Position numbers and translations under genes: made by a program | Source of the DNA: Mycobacteriales bacterium | Lineage (GTDB): Bacteria; Actinomycetota; Actinomycetes; Mycobacteriales; SCTD01 | DNA: 64,000 bases | Direction of reading: 5' to 3' | Assembly (NCBI GenBank): GCA_030447385.1 | Contig: JAUJOY010000003.1 | Coordinates: 283,000 to 346,999, forward strand | Notes under the pieces: model-generated | Told to the model about the DNA's origin: nothing | The model's input: the letters and a program-made list of their open reading frames with translations, nothing else | The model's database searches: none | Part shown: one piece after another, positions 8,552 through 17,733 of the stretch | How positions within the stretch are numbered: the first letter of the stretch is position 1 | Layout: the number at the start of each line of letters is the position of its first letter

Positions 8552-9428
8552 GCCTGCGCAGCAGGCCCTCCTGCACGACGCTGACCACGAGCGAGCCGTC
8601 CCGGGTGTAGATCGAGCCGCGGGCCAGCCCCCGGGCCGCGCCGGTCCAGGGCGACTCCTGGTCGTAGAGCCACCACTCGTCGGCGCGGAACGGCCGGTGG
8701 AACCACATCGCGTGGTCCAGGCTCGCCCCCATGACGTCGCCGGTGCCCCAGGCGAGTCCGTGGTTGAGCAGCGTCGAGTCCAGCAGCGTCATGTCGCTGG
8801 CGAAGGTGACCGCGCACACGTGCAGCAGCGGGTCGTCCGGCAGCCTGCCGTCGGCGCGCATCCACACCCGCGAGCTGGGCTGGCGGTGTCCGCTGTCCTT
8901 GGCCACCCGCGGCGGCTCCCCGACGTAGCGGACGTCGATCGGGCGCGGCCGGGTGTACCAGCCGCCCATCTCGTCGGCGTAGGGCGCCATCCGCTCCTGC
9001 AGCGTGGTCAGCGTCTCGGGGTCCGGGGCGTCCGGCATGGTCGACTCGTGCTCGATCCCCTCCTCGACGAGCTGGAAGGACGCCGCCAGGTTGAAGATCG
9101 GCTTGCCGTGCTGGATCCCGACCACGCGGCGGGTGGTGAAGCTCCGGCCGTCGCGGATGCGGTCCACCTCGTACACGATCGGGATGCTGGGGTCGCCGGG
9201 GCGCAGGAAGTAGGCGTGCAGGCTGTGCACCGGCCGGTCGACCGGAACGGTGCGGCCGGCCGCCACGAGTGCCTGGCCGGCCACCTGCCCCCCGAAGACC
9301 CGCTGCAGCGACTCCTGCGGCTGCTTGCCGCGGAAGATGTCGACCTCGATGCGCTCCAGGTCGAGCAGGTCCACCAGCCGGTCCAGCGGGGTGGCACCCG
9401 ACGTCGTGGGCACTGAGGTCGTCGTCAC
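8541..9428 (-). CDS. tesB: Acyl-CoA thioesterase II (TesB family)
   Basis: Double hot-dog thioesterase that hydrolyses acyl-CoA to free fatty acid and CoA. In 295 residues the first hot-dog has FGGQVAGQALVAAGRTV and SLHAYFLRPGDP. The second has FASDMTLLDSTLLNHG, with the catalytic Asp, and SLDHAMWFHRPF. These are the standard TesB signatures. The GTG start at 9428 overlaps the stop of the ABC-F gene by 4 nt (GTGA), so the two are probably translationally coupled even though their roles seem unrelated. The 3' end overlaps the polymerase gene on the other strand. Confidence 0.93.
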   Translation of the reverse strand: MTTTSVPTTSGATPLDRLVDLLDLERIEVDIFRGKQPQESLQRVFGGQVAGQALVAAGRTVPVDRPVHSLHAYFLRPGDPSIPIVYEVDRIRDGRSFTTRRVVGIQHGKPIFNLAASFQLVEEGIEHESTMPDAPDPETLTTLQERMAPYADEMGGWYTRPRPIDVRYVGEPPRVAKDSGHRQPSSRVWMRADGRLPDDPLLHVCAVTFASDMTLLDSTLLNHGLAWGTGDVMGASLDHAMWFHRPFRADEWWLYDQESPWTGAARGLARGSIYTRDGSLVVSVVQEGLLRRLTR

Positions 9429-11065
9429 CCCGAGAGTGTTCCAGCGCCCCCTCGAAGGGCGACGGTCCGGTCCACGGCGACGGCGTCCAGCAGGCGGCGG
9501 TCGTGCGTGACGAGCAGCAGCGTCCCCGCGTAGGACTCCAGCGCCTGCTCCAGCTGCTCGATCGCCGGGAGGTCCAGGTGGTTGGTCGGCTCGTCCAGGA
9601 CCAGGCAGTTCACGCCCACCGCCTGCAGCAGCGCGAGGGTGGCCCGGGTCTTCTCGCCCGGCGACAGCGAGGCGGCCGGACGGTTCACGTGGTCGGCGCG
9701 CAGCCCGTACTTCGCCAGCAGCGTGCGTACCTCCGACGCGGGCCACTCGGTGATGCCCTCGAGGACCTCGACCACCGTCTCCGGCCCGCGAAGCAGCGAC
9801 CTGCCCTGGTCCACCTCGCCGACCCGCACGCCGGGGCCGAGCGACTGGCGGCCGGAATCGAGCGGCAGCCGGCCCAGCAGTGCCTGCAGCAGCGTGGTCT
9901 TGCCGGACCCGTTCGGCCCGACCACGGCGATGCGCTCGCCGCTCGACACCTGCAGGTCGACCGGGCCCAGCGTGAACTCGCCTCGCCGCACGACGGCCTC
10001 GGAGAGCACCGCCACCACGTCCCCGGAGCGGGGCGCTGCGGCGATGGACATCTGCAGCTGCCACTCCTTGCGCGGCTCGGCCACCTCGTCCAGGTGGCGC
10101 AGCTGCGACTCGATCGTCTTGACCCGGCCGGCCGCGTGCGTCGCGGCCTCGAGGCGCGCGCCCTTCGCGGCGCGGTCGTTGTCCGGCATCCGGCGCTTCG
10201 CGCGCACGGCCCCGCGCACCGACTGCTCGCGCTGGCGCTGCGCCTGCTCGACCAGGCCGACGCGCTTGTCCTCGTACTCCTCGTAGTGCTCGCGGGCCTG
10301 CGAGCGCCGCCGCGACCGCTCGGTCAGGTAGGCGTCGTAGCCGCCGCCGTACAGCGTCGCCGTGCGCGTCGGCTCGTCCAGGTCGAGCACGGACGTGACC
10401 GTACGGGCGAGGAACTCGCGATCGTGGGACACGACGACCAGTCCCGCCGAGAGGCCGAGCACGAAGGTCTCCAGCCGCTCGAGCCCGCCGAAGTCGAGGT
10501 CGTTGGTCGGCTCGTCGAGCAGGAACACGTCGTAGCGCGACAGCAGCACCGACGCCAGCGACGCCCGGGCGGCCTGTCCGCCCGACAGGGAGCCGGTCTC
10601 GGCGTCGAGCAGGTCCAGCGGGAGGCCCAGGTCGACGCACACCTGCTCGGCGCGCACCTCCAGATCCGCTCCGCCGAGCTCGAGCCAGCGCTCGAGGGCA
10701 GCCGAGTAGGCGTCGTCCGCTCCCGGTGCCGACCGCGTCAGCGCCTCGGTGGCCCCGTCGAGGTCTGCCTGGGCGGCGGCGACGCCCGTGCGCCGCGCCA
10801 GGAAGTCGGTGAGCACCTCGCCTGGGCGCCGGTCGGGCTCCTGCGGGAGGAGCCCGACGGTCGCCGACCGCGGGGACAGGGTGACCGCGCCGGCGTCGGG
10901 CTGGAGGGCGCCTGCGAGAGTCGCGAGCAGCGTCGACTTGCCCGCGCCGTTCGGCCCGACCACCCCGATCCGTGACCCCGGCGCGACCGTGAGGCTGACG
11001 CCGGACAGGACGGGGGTCGGGCCGCGTACGACGGTGACGCCGCTCGCGACGAGCGTGGCGGACAC
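9425..11065 (-). CDS. ABC-F family ATPase
   Basis: Soluble twin-ATPase protein of the ABC-F group, whose members act on the ribosome E-site as translation factors or antibiotic-resistance proteins. The 546 residues hold two nucleotide-binding domains. The first has Walker A GPNGAGKST (37-45), signature LSGGQ and Walker B FLLDEPTNDLD. The second has GPNGSGKTT, the diverged signature LSPGEK and VLDEPTNHLD. The charged inter-domain linker includes the stretch around ARLEAATHAAGRVKTIESQL. No transmembrane helices are present. Start is the GTG at 11065. It lies 26 nt downstream of the ligase stop on the same strand. Which ABC-F subgroup it belongs to cannot be decided by eye. Confidence 0.88.
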   Translation of the reverse strand: MSATLVASGVTVVRGPTPVLSGVSLTVAPGSRIGVVGPNGAGKSTLLATLAGALQPDAGAVTLSPRSATVGLLPQEPDRRPGEVLTDFLARRTGVAAAQADLDGATEALTRSAPGADDAYSAALERWLELGGADLEVRAEQVCVDLGLPLDLLDAETGSLSGGQAARASLASVLLSRYDVFLLDEPTNDLDFGGLERLETFVLGLSAGLVVVSHDREFLARTVTSVLDLDEPTRTATLYGGGYDAYLTERSRRRSQAREHYEEYEDKRVGLVEQAQRQREQSVRGAVRAKRRMPDNDRAAKGARLEAATHAAGRVKTIESQLRHLDEVAEPRKEWQLQMSIAAAPRSGDVVAVLSEAVVRRGEFTLGPVDLQVSSGERIAVVGPNGSGKTTLLQALLGRLPLDSGRQSLGPGVRVGEVDQGRSLLRGPETVVEVLEGITEWPASEVRTLLAKYGLRADHVNRPAASLSPGEKTRATLALLQAVGVNCLVLDEPTNHLDLPAIEQLEQALESYAGTLLLVTHDRRLLDAVAVDRTVALRGGAGTLSG

Positions 11066-11091
11066 CCGCGGAACGCTACCGAGGCCGCGGG

Positions 11092-12153
11092 CTAGGACCC
11101 GGACGTGCCGAGGACGTCGGCGAGGTCGAAGCGGACCGGACGTTCGAGCTGGGCGTACGTGCAGGACCGTGGCGACCGGTCGGGACGAAAGTGCCGGAAC
11201 TGCGCGGTGTGCCGGAAGCGCGCGCCCTCCATGTGGTCGTAGGCCACCTCCACGACGAGCTCGGGCCGCAGCGGCACGAAGCTGGTGTCCTTGTCGCGGT
11301 TCCAGCGCGACGGCTCCCCGCCGGGCCGCCGCTCGCTGCCGAGCTCCCCGAGCCACGGGTGCTCCTCGCCCTCTCCGAGCAGGTACGGGCGCAGCTCCTC
11401 GACCAGCGCCTTCCGCCGGGCCATGGGGAAGGACGCCGACACCCCGACGTGCTGCAGGGCGCCGTTGTCGTCGTACAGCCCCAGCACCAGCGAGCCGACC
11501 ACAGGACCGCTCTTGTGCCAGCGGAACGCGCCGACGACGCAGTCCGCCGTACGCGCGTGCTTGACCTTGAGCATCGTGCGCTTGTCCGGGCAGTAGCTGC
11601 CCGACAGCGGCTTCGCGACGACCCCGTCGAGCCCGGCGCCCTCGAACAGGTGAAACCACTCCCGGGCGAGCGACGGGTCGGTGGTCGCCGGCGTCAGGTG
11701 GACCGGCGGCTGCGCTCCCGACAGCGCCTCCTCGAGCCGGCGCCGCCGCTCGTCCTGCGGGCGGTCGAGCAGCGACTCGTCGCTCACCGCGAGCAGGTCG
11801 AAGGCGACGAGGGACGCGGGTGTCGTGACCGCGAGCATCTGCACCCGCGAGTCCGCCGGGTGAACCCGTTGCAGCAGCGCCTCGAAGTCCAGGCCGACCG
11901 ACCCGGCGATGACGATCTCCCCGTCGACGACGCACCGATCCGGGAGCTGCACCTTCGCGGCCGCCACCACCTCGGGGAAGTAGCGCGTGAGGGGCTTCTC
12001 GTTGCGGCTGCCGAGCTCCACCTCGTCGCCGTCACGGAAGACGATGCACCGGAAGCCGTCCCACTTGGGCTCGTAGAGGTACGCGCCGTCCGGGACGTCG
12101 GGGACGGACTTGGCCAGCATCGGCTGGACGGGTGGCAGTACGGGCAGGTCCAT
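11092..12153 (-). CDS. ATP-dependent DNA ligase (LigC type)
   Basis: Seals nicks with ATP; LigC-type ligases of actinobacteria are accessory enzymes linked to end-joining and repair. In 353 residues the adenylated Lys30 sits in motif I, EPKWDGFR. VVDGEIVI, GLDGVVAK and MLKVKHAR are later nucleotidyl-transfer motifs, and VVEVAYDHMEGARFRH marks the OB-fold domain. The start at 12153 has GGGGAGG 8 nt upstream. It is transcribed away from the TerD-VWA gene over a 40-bp gap. With the stand-alone LigD-type polymerase nearby it could supply two of the activities that full-length LigD combines. No Ku gene is in the window. Confidence 0.9.
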   Translation of the reverse strand: MDLPVLPPVQPMLAKSVPDVPDGAYLYEPKWDGFRCIVFRDGDEVELGSRNEKPLTRYFPEVVAAAKVQLPDRCVVDGEIVIAGSVGLDFEALLQRVHPADSRVQMLAVTTPASLVAFDLLAVSDESLLDRPQDERRRRLEEALSGAQPPVHLTPATTDPSLAREWFHLFEGAGLDGVVAKPLSGSYCPDKRTMLKVKHARTADCVVGAFRWHKSGPVVGSLVLGLYDDNGALQHVGVSASFPMARRKALVEELRPYLLGEGEEHPWLGELGSERRPGGEPSRWNRDKDTSFVPLRPELVVEVAYDHMEGARFRHTAQFRHFRPDRSPRSCTYAQLERPVRFDLADVLGTSGS

Positions 12154-12193
12154 CGGCCCATCCTCCCCTTCGCGCGAGCCACTACGGTCGGGC

Positions 12194-13459
12194 ATGCCGA
12201 CGCTTCCGCCTGGAGCCAACGCCGCACTGCCTGCCGCCGCGGAAGTCACCCTGGCGCTCACGACGGACCGAGGGCACGTCGACCTGGTCGCGTTGTGCGT
12301 CCGCAAGGATGGCACCGCGGACGGCGACAACGGCGTCGCCCTGTGGAGCCAGCCCACCGCGGCGTCCGGCGCGGTGACCATCGACGTCAGGACCGACACG
12401 GTCACGCTCCGACTCGACCGGCTGTCGGCGGACGTCCACCGCGTGCTCGTCGTCGGGCAGGCGGACGACGTCGCGGACCTCGCGCAGGTCGGCGGGATGA
12501 CCGGGCTCCTCCGTGCAGGCGGCACCGAGGTGGCCACGCTGGTGGTGCCCAGCCCCCCGGCGCTGCCGACCGTCCAGATCGGCGAGATCTACCGACACGC
12601 CTCCGGCTGGAAGGTCCGGTGCCTCGGTGACGGATACGCCGAGGGGCTGGCCCGGCTGCTGCAGGTGCACGGAATCGACGTGGCGGAGGAGGAGCCACAC
12701 GCCGCGCAGGCGGCGGCGCCGGCCCGCTCGGCGCCTCCGGTCGACCTCGAGAAGCAAAGGCGGGTCAACCTGCAGAAGAGGGTCGAGGCCACGGGCTCGG
12801 TCTCGCTGGTCAAGTCCTTCCAGGCCGCCGCCGTCTCCCTGGACAAGACCGGCCTGACCGGGGTGCGGGCCGAGGTGATCCTCGTCCTCGACGTCTCCGG
12901 CTCCAGCCTGAAGCTGTTCCGGCAGGGCGTCTACCACCAGCTCGTCGAGCGCTTCCTCGCGGCCGCGCTGCACTTCGACGACGACGGCGTCATCCCCGCG
13001 TACCTGTTCGACAGCAGGCTGCACGATGCCCCTGACATCACCCTGGACAACGTCGAGCGCTGGTCCCGGGACGTCGCCGCCCGCATGGATCTGTGGGGCA
13101 CCACGTCCTATGCGCCACCGATCGAGGCGGTCACCCGGACCTTGCGCCGCGGTAACGCCGTCCCCACGTACGTCGCCTTCGTCACCGACGGCGGCAACCA
13201 GGACCGCAAGCAGGCCACGCAGGCGATCCGCGACGCCTCCGCGCTGCCAGCCTTCTTCCAGTTCATGGCCATCGGCCGCGAGAACGAGTTCCCCTTCCTG
13301 CAGAAGCTCGACGAGCTCAGTGGCCGCACCGTCGACAACGCCGGGTTCTTCGCCGTCCCAGATCCGGCCGCCCTCAGCGACGCGGAGTTCTACGGGAAGA
13401 TCATGATCGAGTTCCCGCTCTGGCTGAAGTCCGCACGCAGCGCCGGCGTCCTGGGCTGA
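12194..13459 (+). CDS. TerD-domain / VWA-domain fusion protein
   Basis: A 421-residue cytoplasmic stress protein combining two domains. Residues 1-190 are TerD-like, ending in GEIYRHASGWKVRCLGDGYA, a signature of calcium-binding Ter proteins. A variable linker follows (AAQAAAPARSAPP), then a von Willebrand A domain with the metal-site DVSGSS and the second loop TDGGNQDR. The C-terminal FWxKxA-like segment reads LWLKSAR. This resembles the TerF arrangement of tellurite-resistance and chemical-stress loci. No other ter gene is adjacent, so it is an orphan. Start ATG 12194 begins MPTLPPGANA, the usual TerD opening. Confidence 0.85.
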   Translation: MPTLPPGANAALPAAAEVTLALTTDRGHVDLVALCVRKDGTADGDNGVALWSQPTAASGAVTIDVRTDTVTLRLDRLSADVHRVLVVGQADDVADLAQVGGMTGLLRAGGTEVATLVVPSPPALPTVQIGEIYRHASGWKVRCLGDGYAEGLARLLQVHGIDVAEEEPHAAQAAAPARSAPPVDLEKQRRVNLQKRVEATGSVSLVKSFQAAAVSLDKTGLTGVRAEVILVLDVSGSSLKLFRQGVYHQLVERFLAAALHFDDDGVIPAYLFDSRLHDAPDITLDNVERWSRDVAARMDLWGTTSYAPPIEAVTRTLRRGNAVPTYVAFVTDGGNQDRKQATQAIRDASALPAFFQFMAIGRENEFPFLQKLDELSGRTVDNAGFFAVPDPAALSDAEFYGKIMIEFPLWLKSARSAGVLG

Positions 13460-13484
13460 CAGGCCCTTCAGGCACACTGGCTCC

Positions 13485-13880
13485 ATGGGCCGCCTTTCTG
13501 CTGCGTCCCCGTACGCCCTCGCGGCGCTCCTGGCCGGCGCCGGCATCACCCACTTCCTGAACCCGGGCTTCTACGACGGCCTGATCCCACCCGTCCTGCC
13601 TGCTCCGAGGACCTGGATCTACGGCAGCGGCGTGCTCGAGCTGGCCTGTGCGGCGGCGGTGGCCCACCCCGCCACCCGCCGCCAGGGGGCGGTCGCCGCC
13701 GCCGTCCTGCTCGTTGCGGTCTTCCCCGGCAACCTCTACCTGGCGCTGGAGCCGGGAGAGGTGCCGCGGGAGCTGGCGCTTGCCCGCCTGCCCCTCCAGG
13801 TCCCGCTGGTGCTGTGGGCGCTGCAGGTGGCCCGCGTGTCGTCAGGCGACGCCGACACGCGGACCGGTTCCGCGCGCTGA
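13485..13880 (+). CDS. DoxX-like small membrane protein
   Basis: A 131-residue integral membrane protein with four predicted helices and the DoxX-family pattern: AGITHFLNPGFYDGLIPPVLP after the first helix, YGSGVLELACA opening the second, and LPLQVPLVLWALQVA as the last. The precise function of this family is unsettled; some members associate with oxidoreductases. It begins 25 nt after the TerD-VWA stop on the same strand and could be co-transcribed. Confidence 0.75.
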   Translation: MGRLSAASPYALAALLAGAGITHFLNPGFYDGLIPPVLPAPRTWIYGSGVLELACAAAVAHPATRRQGAVAAAVLLVAVFPGNLYLALEPGEVPRELALARLPLQVPLVLWALQVARVSSGDADTRTGSAR

Positions 13881-13914
13881 TTCCGTGCCACGGGGCGCTC
13901 GTGTCCGGGATGCG

Positions 13915-14964
13915 TCAGATCACGCGGTCGGCCAGCGTCGCCCTGCCGATCTCGACCAGCGGCGTGATCCGCTCCTCGATCCCCTCGAACCCCTCTCCCA
14001 CCATCGCGCCGAAGCGGACCCGCGCCACGATCCCGGCGCACACCACAGCGAGCTTGAAGGCGGCGAAGGCTGCGTACCATGGCAGGGGGGTGAGGTCGAG
14101 CCCGGTGCGCGCGGCGTAGAGCGAGGCGACCTCCGCGCGGGTCGGGAAGCCCGAAAGCACGGTGGCGGCCGGGACGACGACGGCGGTCGTACGCGCTCCG
14201 CTGTCGTCAGCCTGCGACCAGTAGCCCAGCAGGATCCCGAGGTCGGCCAGCGGGTCGCCGAGGGTGGACATCTCCCAGTCGAGAACCGAGGCGATCCGCC
14301 CCGGTAGGGCCGGGTCGAGGATCGTGTTGTCCAGCCTGTAGTCGCCGTGCACGACGGTGTGGCGCTGGGTGCGCGGGACCTGTGCGGCCAGGTCCGCAGC
14401 CAGGTGGTCGAGATCCTCGTGGCCCTCGATCCGGGTGAAGTCCCACTGCTTGCTCCAGCGGCGCACCTGCCGGTCGAGATACCCCTCCGGTCGGCCGAAC
14501 TGATCCAGGCCGACGTCCGCGGGCACGATCTCGTGCAGATCGGCGAGCACGCCGACCAGGCCCTCCCCGATCCGGCGGCGCTCCTCGGGCTGCTCGGCGT
14601 AGCCGGCCGGCAGCGCGTCCCGGCAGACGTGGCCGCCCACCAGCTCCATCACGTAGAACGGCTGACCCAGCACCTCGACGTCGGTGCACAGGTGCAGCAT
14701 CCGCGGCACGGGTACCGCCGTGCCGGCCAGCGCGGACATCACCGTGTGCTCGCGGACCATGTCGTGGGCGGTCGGCAGGACCTGTCCCAGAGGTGGTCGC
14801 CGCAGCACGACGTCGCCCGCGGCAGAGGAGATCCGGTACGTGAGGTTGCTCTTCCCACCGGCGATGAGGCTGACCTCGCACCCGACCCAGCGGGCGTCGT
14901 CCAGAGCCCGTGCCAGATGCGCGCCGACCACAGCCGGGTCCGCGCCCGCGGACAGCGAGGTCAT
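13915..14964 (-). CDS. APH-fold phosphotransferase (ACAD10/11-type)
   Basis: A 349-residue kinase-like enzyme of the aminoglycoside-phosphotransferase fold, of the subgroup related to the N-terminal domain of ACAD10/11. Visible elements are SLIAGGKSNLTYRI (nucleotide loop), VVHGDYRLDNTIL (catalytic Asp, about residue 187) and VLDWEMSTLGDPLADLG (metal-binding Asp). These strings are diagnostic. Known relatives phosphorylate hydroxyacyl-CoA or related hydroxyl substrates rather than antibiotics; the substrate here is unknown. The start ATG at 14964 sits just before the divergent small ORF. Confidence 0.85.
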   Translation of the reverse strand: MTSLSAGADPAVVGAHLARALDDARWVGCEVSLIAGGKSNLTYRISSAAGDVVLRRPPLGQVLPTAHDMVREHTVMSALAGTAVPVPRMLHLCTDVEVLGQPFYVMELVGGHVCRDALPAGYAEQPEERRRIGEGLVGVLADLHEIVPADVGLDQFGRPEGYLDRQVRRWSKQWDFTRIEGHEDLDHLAADLAAQVPRTQRHTVVHGDYRLDNTILDPALPGRIASVLDWEMSTLGDPLADLGILLGYWSQADDSGARTTAVVVPAATVLSGFPTRAEVASLYAARTGLDLTPLPWYAAFAAFKLAVVCAGIVARVRFGAMVGEGFEGIEERITPLVEIGRATLADRVI

Positions 14965-14980
14965 CGCCTGAATCTAGGCC

Positions 14981-15382
14981 GTGCCTGCTTCGCGCCCCAT
15001 CGACACCGAGGCGGCACTCCTGCAGACTGCCCCTCATGGGATGCCGTTGATCCGCGTCGACCATGCCGGGATGCAGGGTCTGGTCCACAGCCTGGCAGCG
15101 GTCGCCGAGACCTTCGACGTCCTGCCGCAGCCCCTGCGCAACCGGGCCGATGACGCTGCCGCGGCTGCGGGGGAGTTCGCTGCGGCTGCTCGAGCTCGGT
15201 GTCGTGCACTTCTGACGTCTGCCCGCCGCAATCCGCTGGCCGCGCAGGGTTCCGGCATCAATCAGGTCTTCCGTGGACGGCAGTTCGGCTACCTCAGAAC
15301 GTCCGTCGATGCACGCGTGCCCTCGGACATGGAGCGGGTGCCCCTCAACTACTCCTTCCACTGGGAGCCATCGGGCGGGTAG
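14981..15382 (+). CDS. Hypothetical protein, mostly helical N-terminal part
   Basis: I do not recognise this gene. The ORF of 133 codons (GTG start; an ATG at 15041 is an alternative) fills the gap between the phosphotransferase and the ZapE-like gene. The first two thirds have strongly coding-like GC3 and predict two helices (GLVHSLAAVAETFDVL and RADDAAAAAGEFAAAARARC), superficially like small secretion-type helical hairpins. GC3 falls in the last third. It could be a real actinobacterial small gene or a chance ORF. Confidence 0.4.
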   Translation: MPASRPIDTEAALLQTAPHGMPLIRVDHAGMQGLVHSLAAVAETFDVLPQPLRNRADDAAAAAGEFAAAARARCRALLTSARRNPLAAQGSGINQVFRGRQFGYLRTSVDARVPSDMERVPLNYSFHWEPSGG

Positions 15383-15451
15383 CGGGACTGCCGGGCGCGC
15401 CAGGCACCGCGCCTGAGGCGGTCCCTGCGGGGGGACCCGTAGCGTCAAGCC

Positions 15452-16459
15452 GTGCCCGCGATGCGACTGGTCGACCGCGCTCCGGTCGTCCCGTCCGAGG
15501 GCCTTGTCGCCGCTCTCGTGCCGCCGCCCCACTTCGCCGGAGCCCGCTTCGAGACCTACCTGCCGGATCCTGGGGAGCCCTCGCAGGCGGACGCGGTCGA
15601 GGTGCTCCGCCGCTTCGCCCACACCTTGGAGCCGCGGCCGGCCCGTCTGTTCGGTCGCCGTCGAGCGTCTGCCGTTCGCCCCGGCGTCTACCTCGACGGC
15701 GGGTTCGGCGTCGGCAAGACGCACCTGCTGGCGAGTCTGTGGCACGTGGCTCCGCCACCCAAGGCGTACGGCACGTTCGTCGAGCTCACCCACCTCGTGG
15801 GTGCCCTGGGCTTCGCGGGGACCATCAGCGCGCTCGCAGAGCACCGGGTGCTGGCGATCGACGAGTTCGAGCTCGACGACCCCGGCGACACGGTGCTGGT
15901 GTCCTCGCTGCTCGCCCGGCTGGTCGACTCCGGTGTACGCCTCGCGGCCACCTCGAACACCCTGCCCGGCTCCCTGGGCGAGGGTCGCTTCGCGGCGCAG
16001 GACTTCCTTCGCGAGATCCAAGGTCTGGCGGCTTCTTTCGAGGCGGTACGCGTCGAGGGCCAGGACTACCGGAATCGCGGTCAGGCGGCTGCCCCGCCAC
16101 CGGTTGCCGACGACGTGGTCGTGCGTCGCACCGGCCTCACGCCGGGCGCGACCTGCGATGATTTCGAGGCGCTGCTCACCCACCTGTTGTCCCTGCACCC
16201 CTCGCGCTACGGAGCGCTGGTGGACGACGTCGCGCTGGTGGGGCTGACGGGTGTACGACCGGTGGACGACCAGGCCGCGGCCCTGCGCCTGGTGGTGTTC
16301 GTGGACCGGCTGTACGACCGCGACGTGCCGGTGCTGGCCTCCGGCGTTGCCCTGGACCGGGTCTTTCCCGAAGAGCTGCTGTCCGGCGGCTACCGAAAGA
16401 AGTACCTCCGGGCGATCTCGCGGCTCACCGCTCTGGCGAGGCAGGCACGGGCGGCCTGA
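15452..16459 (+). CDS. zapE: AFG1/ZapE-like ATPase
   Basis: AAA-type ATPase of the AFG1 family, called ZapE in E. coli, where it modulates Z-ring stability in late division. In 335 residues the Walker A loop is GGFGVGKTH (about 83-91), Walker B is LAIDEFELDD, and the sensor region reads RLAATSNTLPGSLGEGRF, the typical AFG1 TSN-P motif. The conserved DFLREIQGLAASFEAVRVEGQDYR follows. The C-terminal part ends in YRKKYLRAISRL. Start is the GTG at 15452. It converges with the epimerase gene over a 160-bp gap in which I see no strong hairpin. Confidence 0.9.
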   Translation: MPAMRLVDRAPVVPSEGLVAALVPPPHFAGARFETYLPDPGEPSQADAVEVLRRFAHTLEPRPARLFGRRRASAVRPGVYLDGGFGVGKTHLLASLWHVAPPPKAYGTFVELTHLVGALGFAGTISALAEHRVLAIDEFELDDPGDTVLVSSLLARLVDSGVRLAATSNTLPGSLGEGRFAAQDFLREIQGLAASFEAVRVEGQDYRNRGQAAAPPPVADDVVVRRTGLTPGATCDDFEALLTHLLSLHPSRYGALVDDVALVGLTGVRPVDDQAAALRLVVFVDRLYDRDVPVLASGVALDRVFPEELLSGGYRKKYLRAISRLTALARQARAA

Positions 16460-16620
16460 GGCACGCGGATTCGGGTGGCTGTCCCGGTCCCGGTCCGGTC
16501 CGATCACCAGCCAGGAGACGTGCAGATGGTGGAGTTGGGGGATGTCCCGCCCGCGCCGCGGGCCGGCCGCGCCTCAGCGCCCTCTCGCCACCGCGCCAAC
16601 CCGAGCAGGCTCTCGAGCCC

Positions 16621-17682
16621 TCAGCCGGTGCCCCCCGCCCCAGGGACGAGCGCGCGGACGACCTCGAGGACCCGGCCCGCCCCCCCCGCGCGCCGGCGCA
16701 GGACAGGTGAGGCGCCACCACGTCCCGCGGCCATCCCCGCGAGGGTCTCGAGCAGGGCCTCGGCGGCATCCATGCTGGGCGCCCAGTCGAGCTCCTGCCG
16801 CGCCCGCGCGCTGTTGAGCAGCGGGGCGCGCAGGCTGATGTCCACCCAGCCCGGGTCCGTCGGCTGCAGGTGCAGCCGCCAGGTGAGGGAGACGAGCGCA
16901 CGCAACACCGCAGCCGGCACCCGCACCCGGCGCGCCCCGAGGATCGCCGCCAGGGTCGGCGGGTCGAGGACCGGCTCGGCGGCGAGGTTGAAGGCGCCGA
17001 CGACCGGACGGACGCACGCCTGGACGTACGCCTTCGCGGCGTCGGAGGTGTGCATCGCCTGCACCGCGAGGCCGTCCACATCCGGGACGAACGGGATGAG
17101 GGAGCGCCGCAGGAGCGACTGCGGAAGCAGCGGGCCGAGGAAGTAGCGGGCGAACGCACTGCCGGCCTCGCCCTGCAGCACGAGGGCGGGCCGCATCCGC
17201 ACGACGCGTCGCTCGGGGTGCTGCGCCTCCAGCTCGTCGAGCATCCGCTCCGCGGCCGCCTTGTGGCGGCTGTAGGTCGAGCTGGCGATGCCGTACGTGG
17301 GGTGGCTCTCGTCGACGCCCGGCCGCTTCGGGCCGGGGGAGTAGGCACCGATCGATGAGGCGTGCACGACCGCGGGGACGCCGGTGCGGACCACCGAGTC
17401 GAAGACCCGGCGGGTGCCGAGCACGTTGACCCGCCACATCTCGTGCGGGTCGTGCACCGGCTGGAGGAGCCAGGCCAGGTGCACCACGACGTCGGCGCCG
17501 CGGATCACCGGGTCGAGGTCGGCCTCAGCGATATCGAGGGCGTGCCACTCCACCCGGGGATCGGGATCGACGGGTGGCCGCCGAGCCAGCGCCACGACCG
17601 AGCGGACCTTGGGCTCGGCGATCAGCTGAGGCAGAAGCCGCGAGCCGACGTTGCCGGAGGCTCCCGTGACGACGATGCGCAT
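16621..17682 (-). CDS. NAD-dependent epimerase/dehydratase (extended SDR)
   Basis: A 353-residue extended SDR with N-terminal TGASGNVGSRLL (residues 5-16, NAD-binding TGxxGxxG), catalytic STYSRHKAAAE (YxxxK) and HASSIGAYSPG ahead of it. The family acts on nucleotide sugars or related alcohols, but the substrate is not visible. The start at 17682 (MRIVVTGAS) places the Rossmann motif at the N-terminus; an ATG 14 codons upstream lacks support. A glycine-rich tail (GRGGASP to the end) is not conserved-looking. It is followed upstream on the same strand by treZ with only a 51-bp gap, but it need not belong to the trehalose operon. Confidence 0.85.
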   Translation of the reverse strand: MRIVVTGASGNVGSRLLPQLIAEPKVRSVVALARRPPVDPDPRVEWHALDIAEADLDPVIRGADVVVHLAWLLQPVHDPHEMWRVNVLGTRRVFDSVVRTGVPAVVHASSIGAYSPGPKRPGVDESHPTYGIASSTYSRHKAAAERMLDELEAQHPERRVVRMRPALVLQGEAGSAFARYFLGPLLPQSLLRRSLIPFVPDVDGLAVQAMHTSDAAKAYVQACVRPVVGAFNLAAEPVLDPPTLAAILGARRVRVPAAVLRALVSLTWRLHLQPTDPGWVDISLRAPLLNSARARQELDWAPSMDAAEALLETLAGMAAGRGGASPVLRRRAGGAGRVLEVVRALVPGAGGTG

Positions 17683-17733
17683 GCCCGTTCGGTGCCCGTC
17701 CCGCGGCGCCGCCAACCCGCTCACCGCGCCGGG

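Noticed and set aside
16460-16620. A small gene starting ATG 16527 after GGAG
   Set aside because: The frame continues as antisense of the epimerase gene with shadow-like composition and no conserved start.
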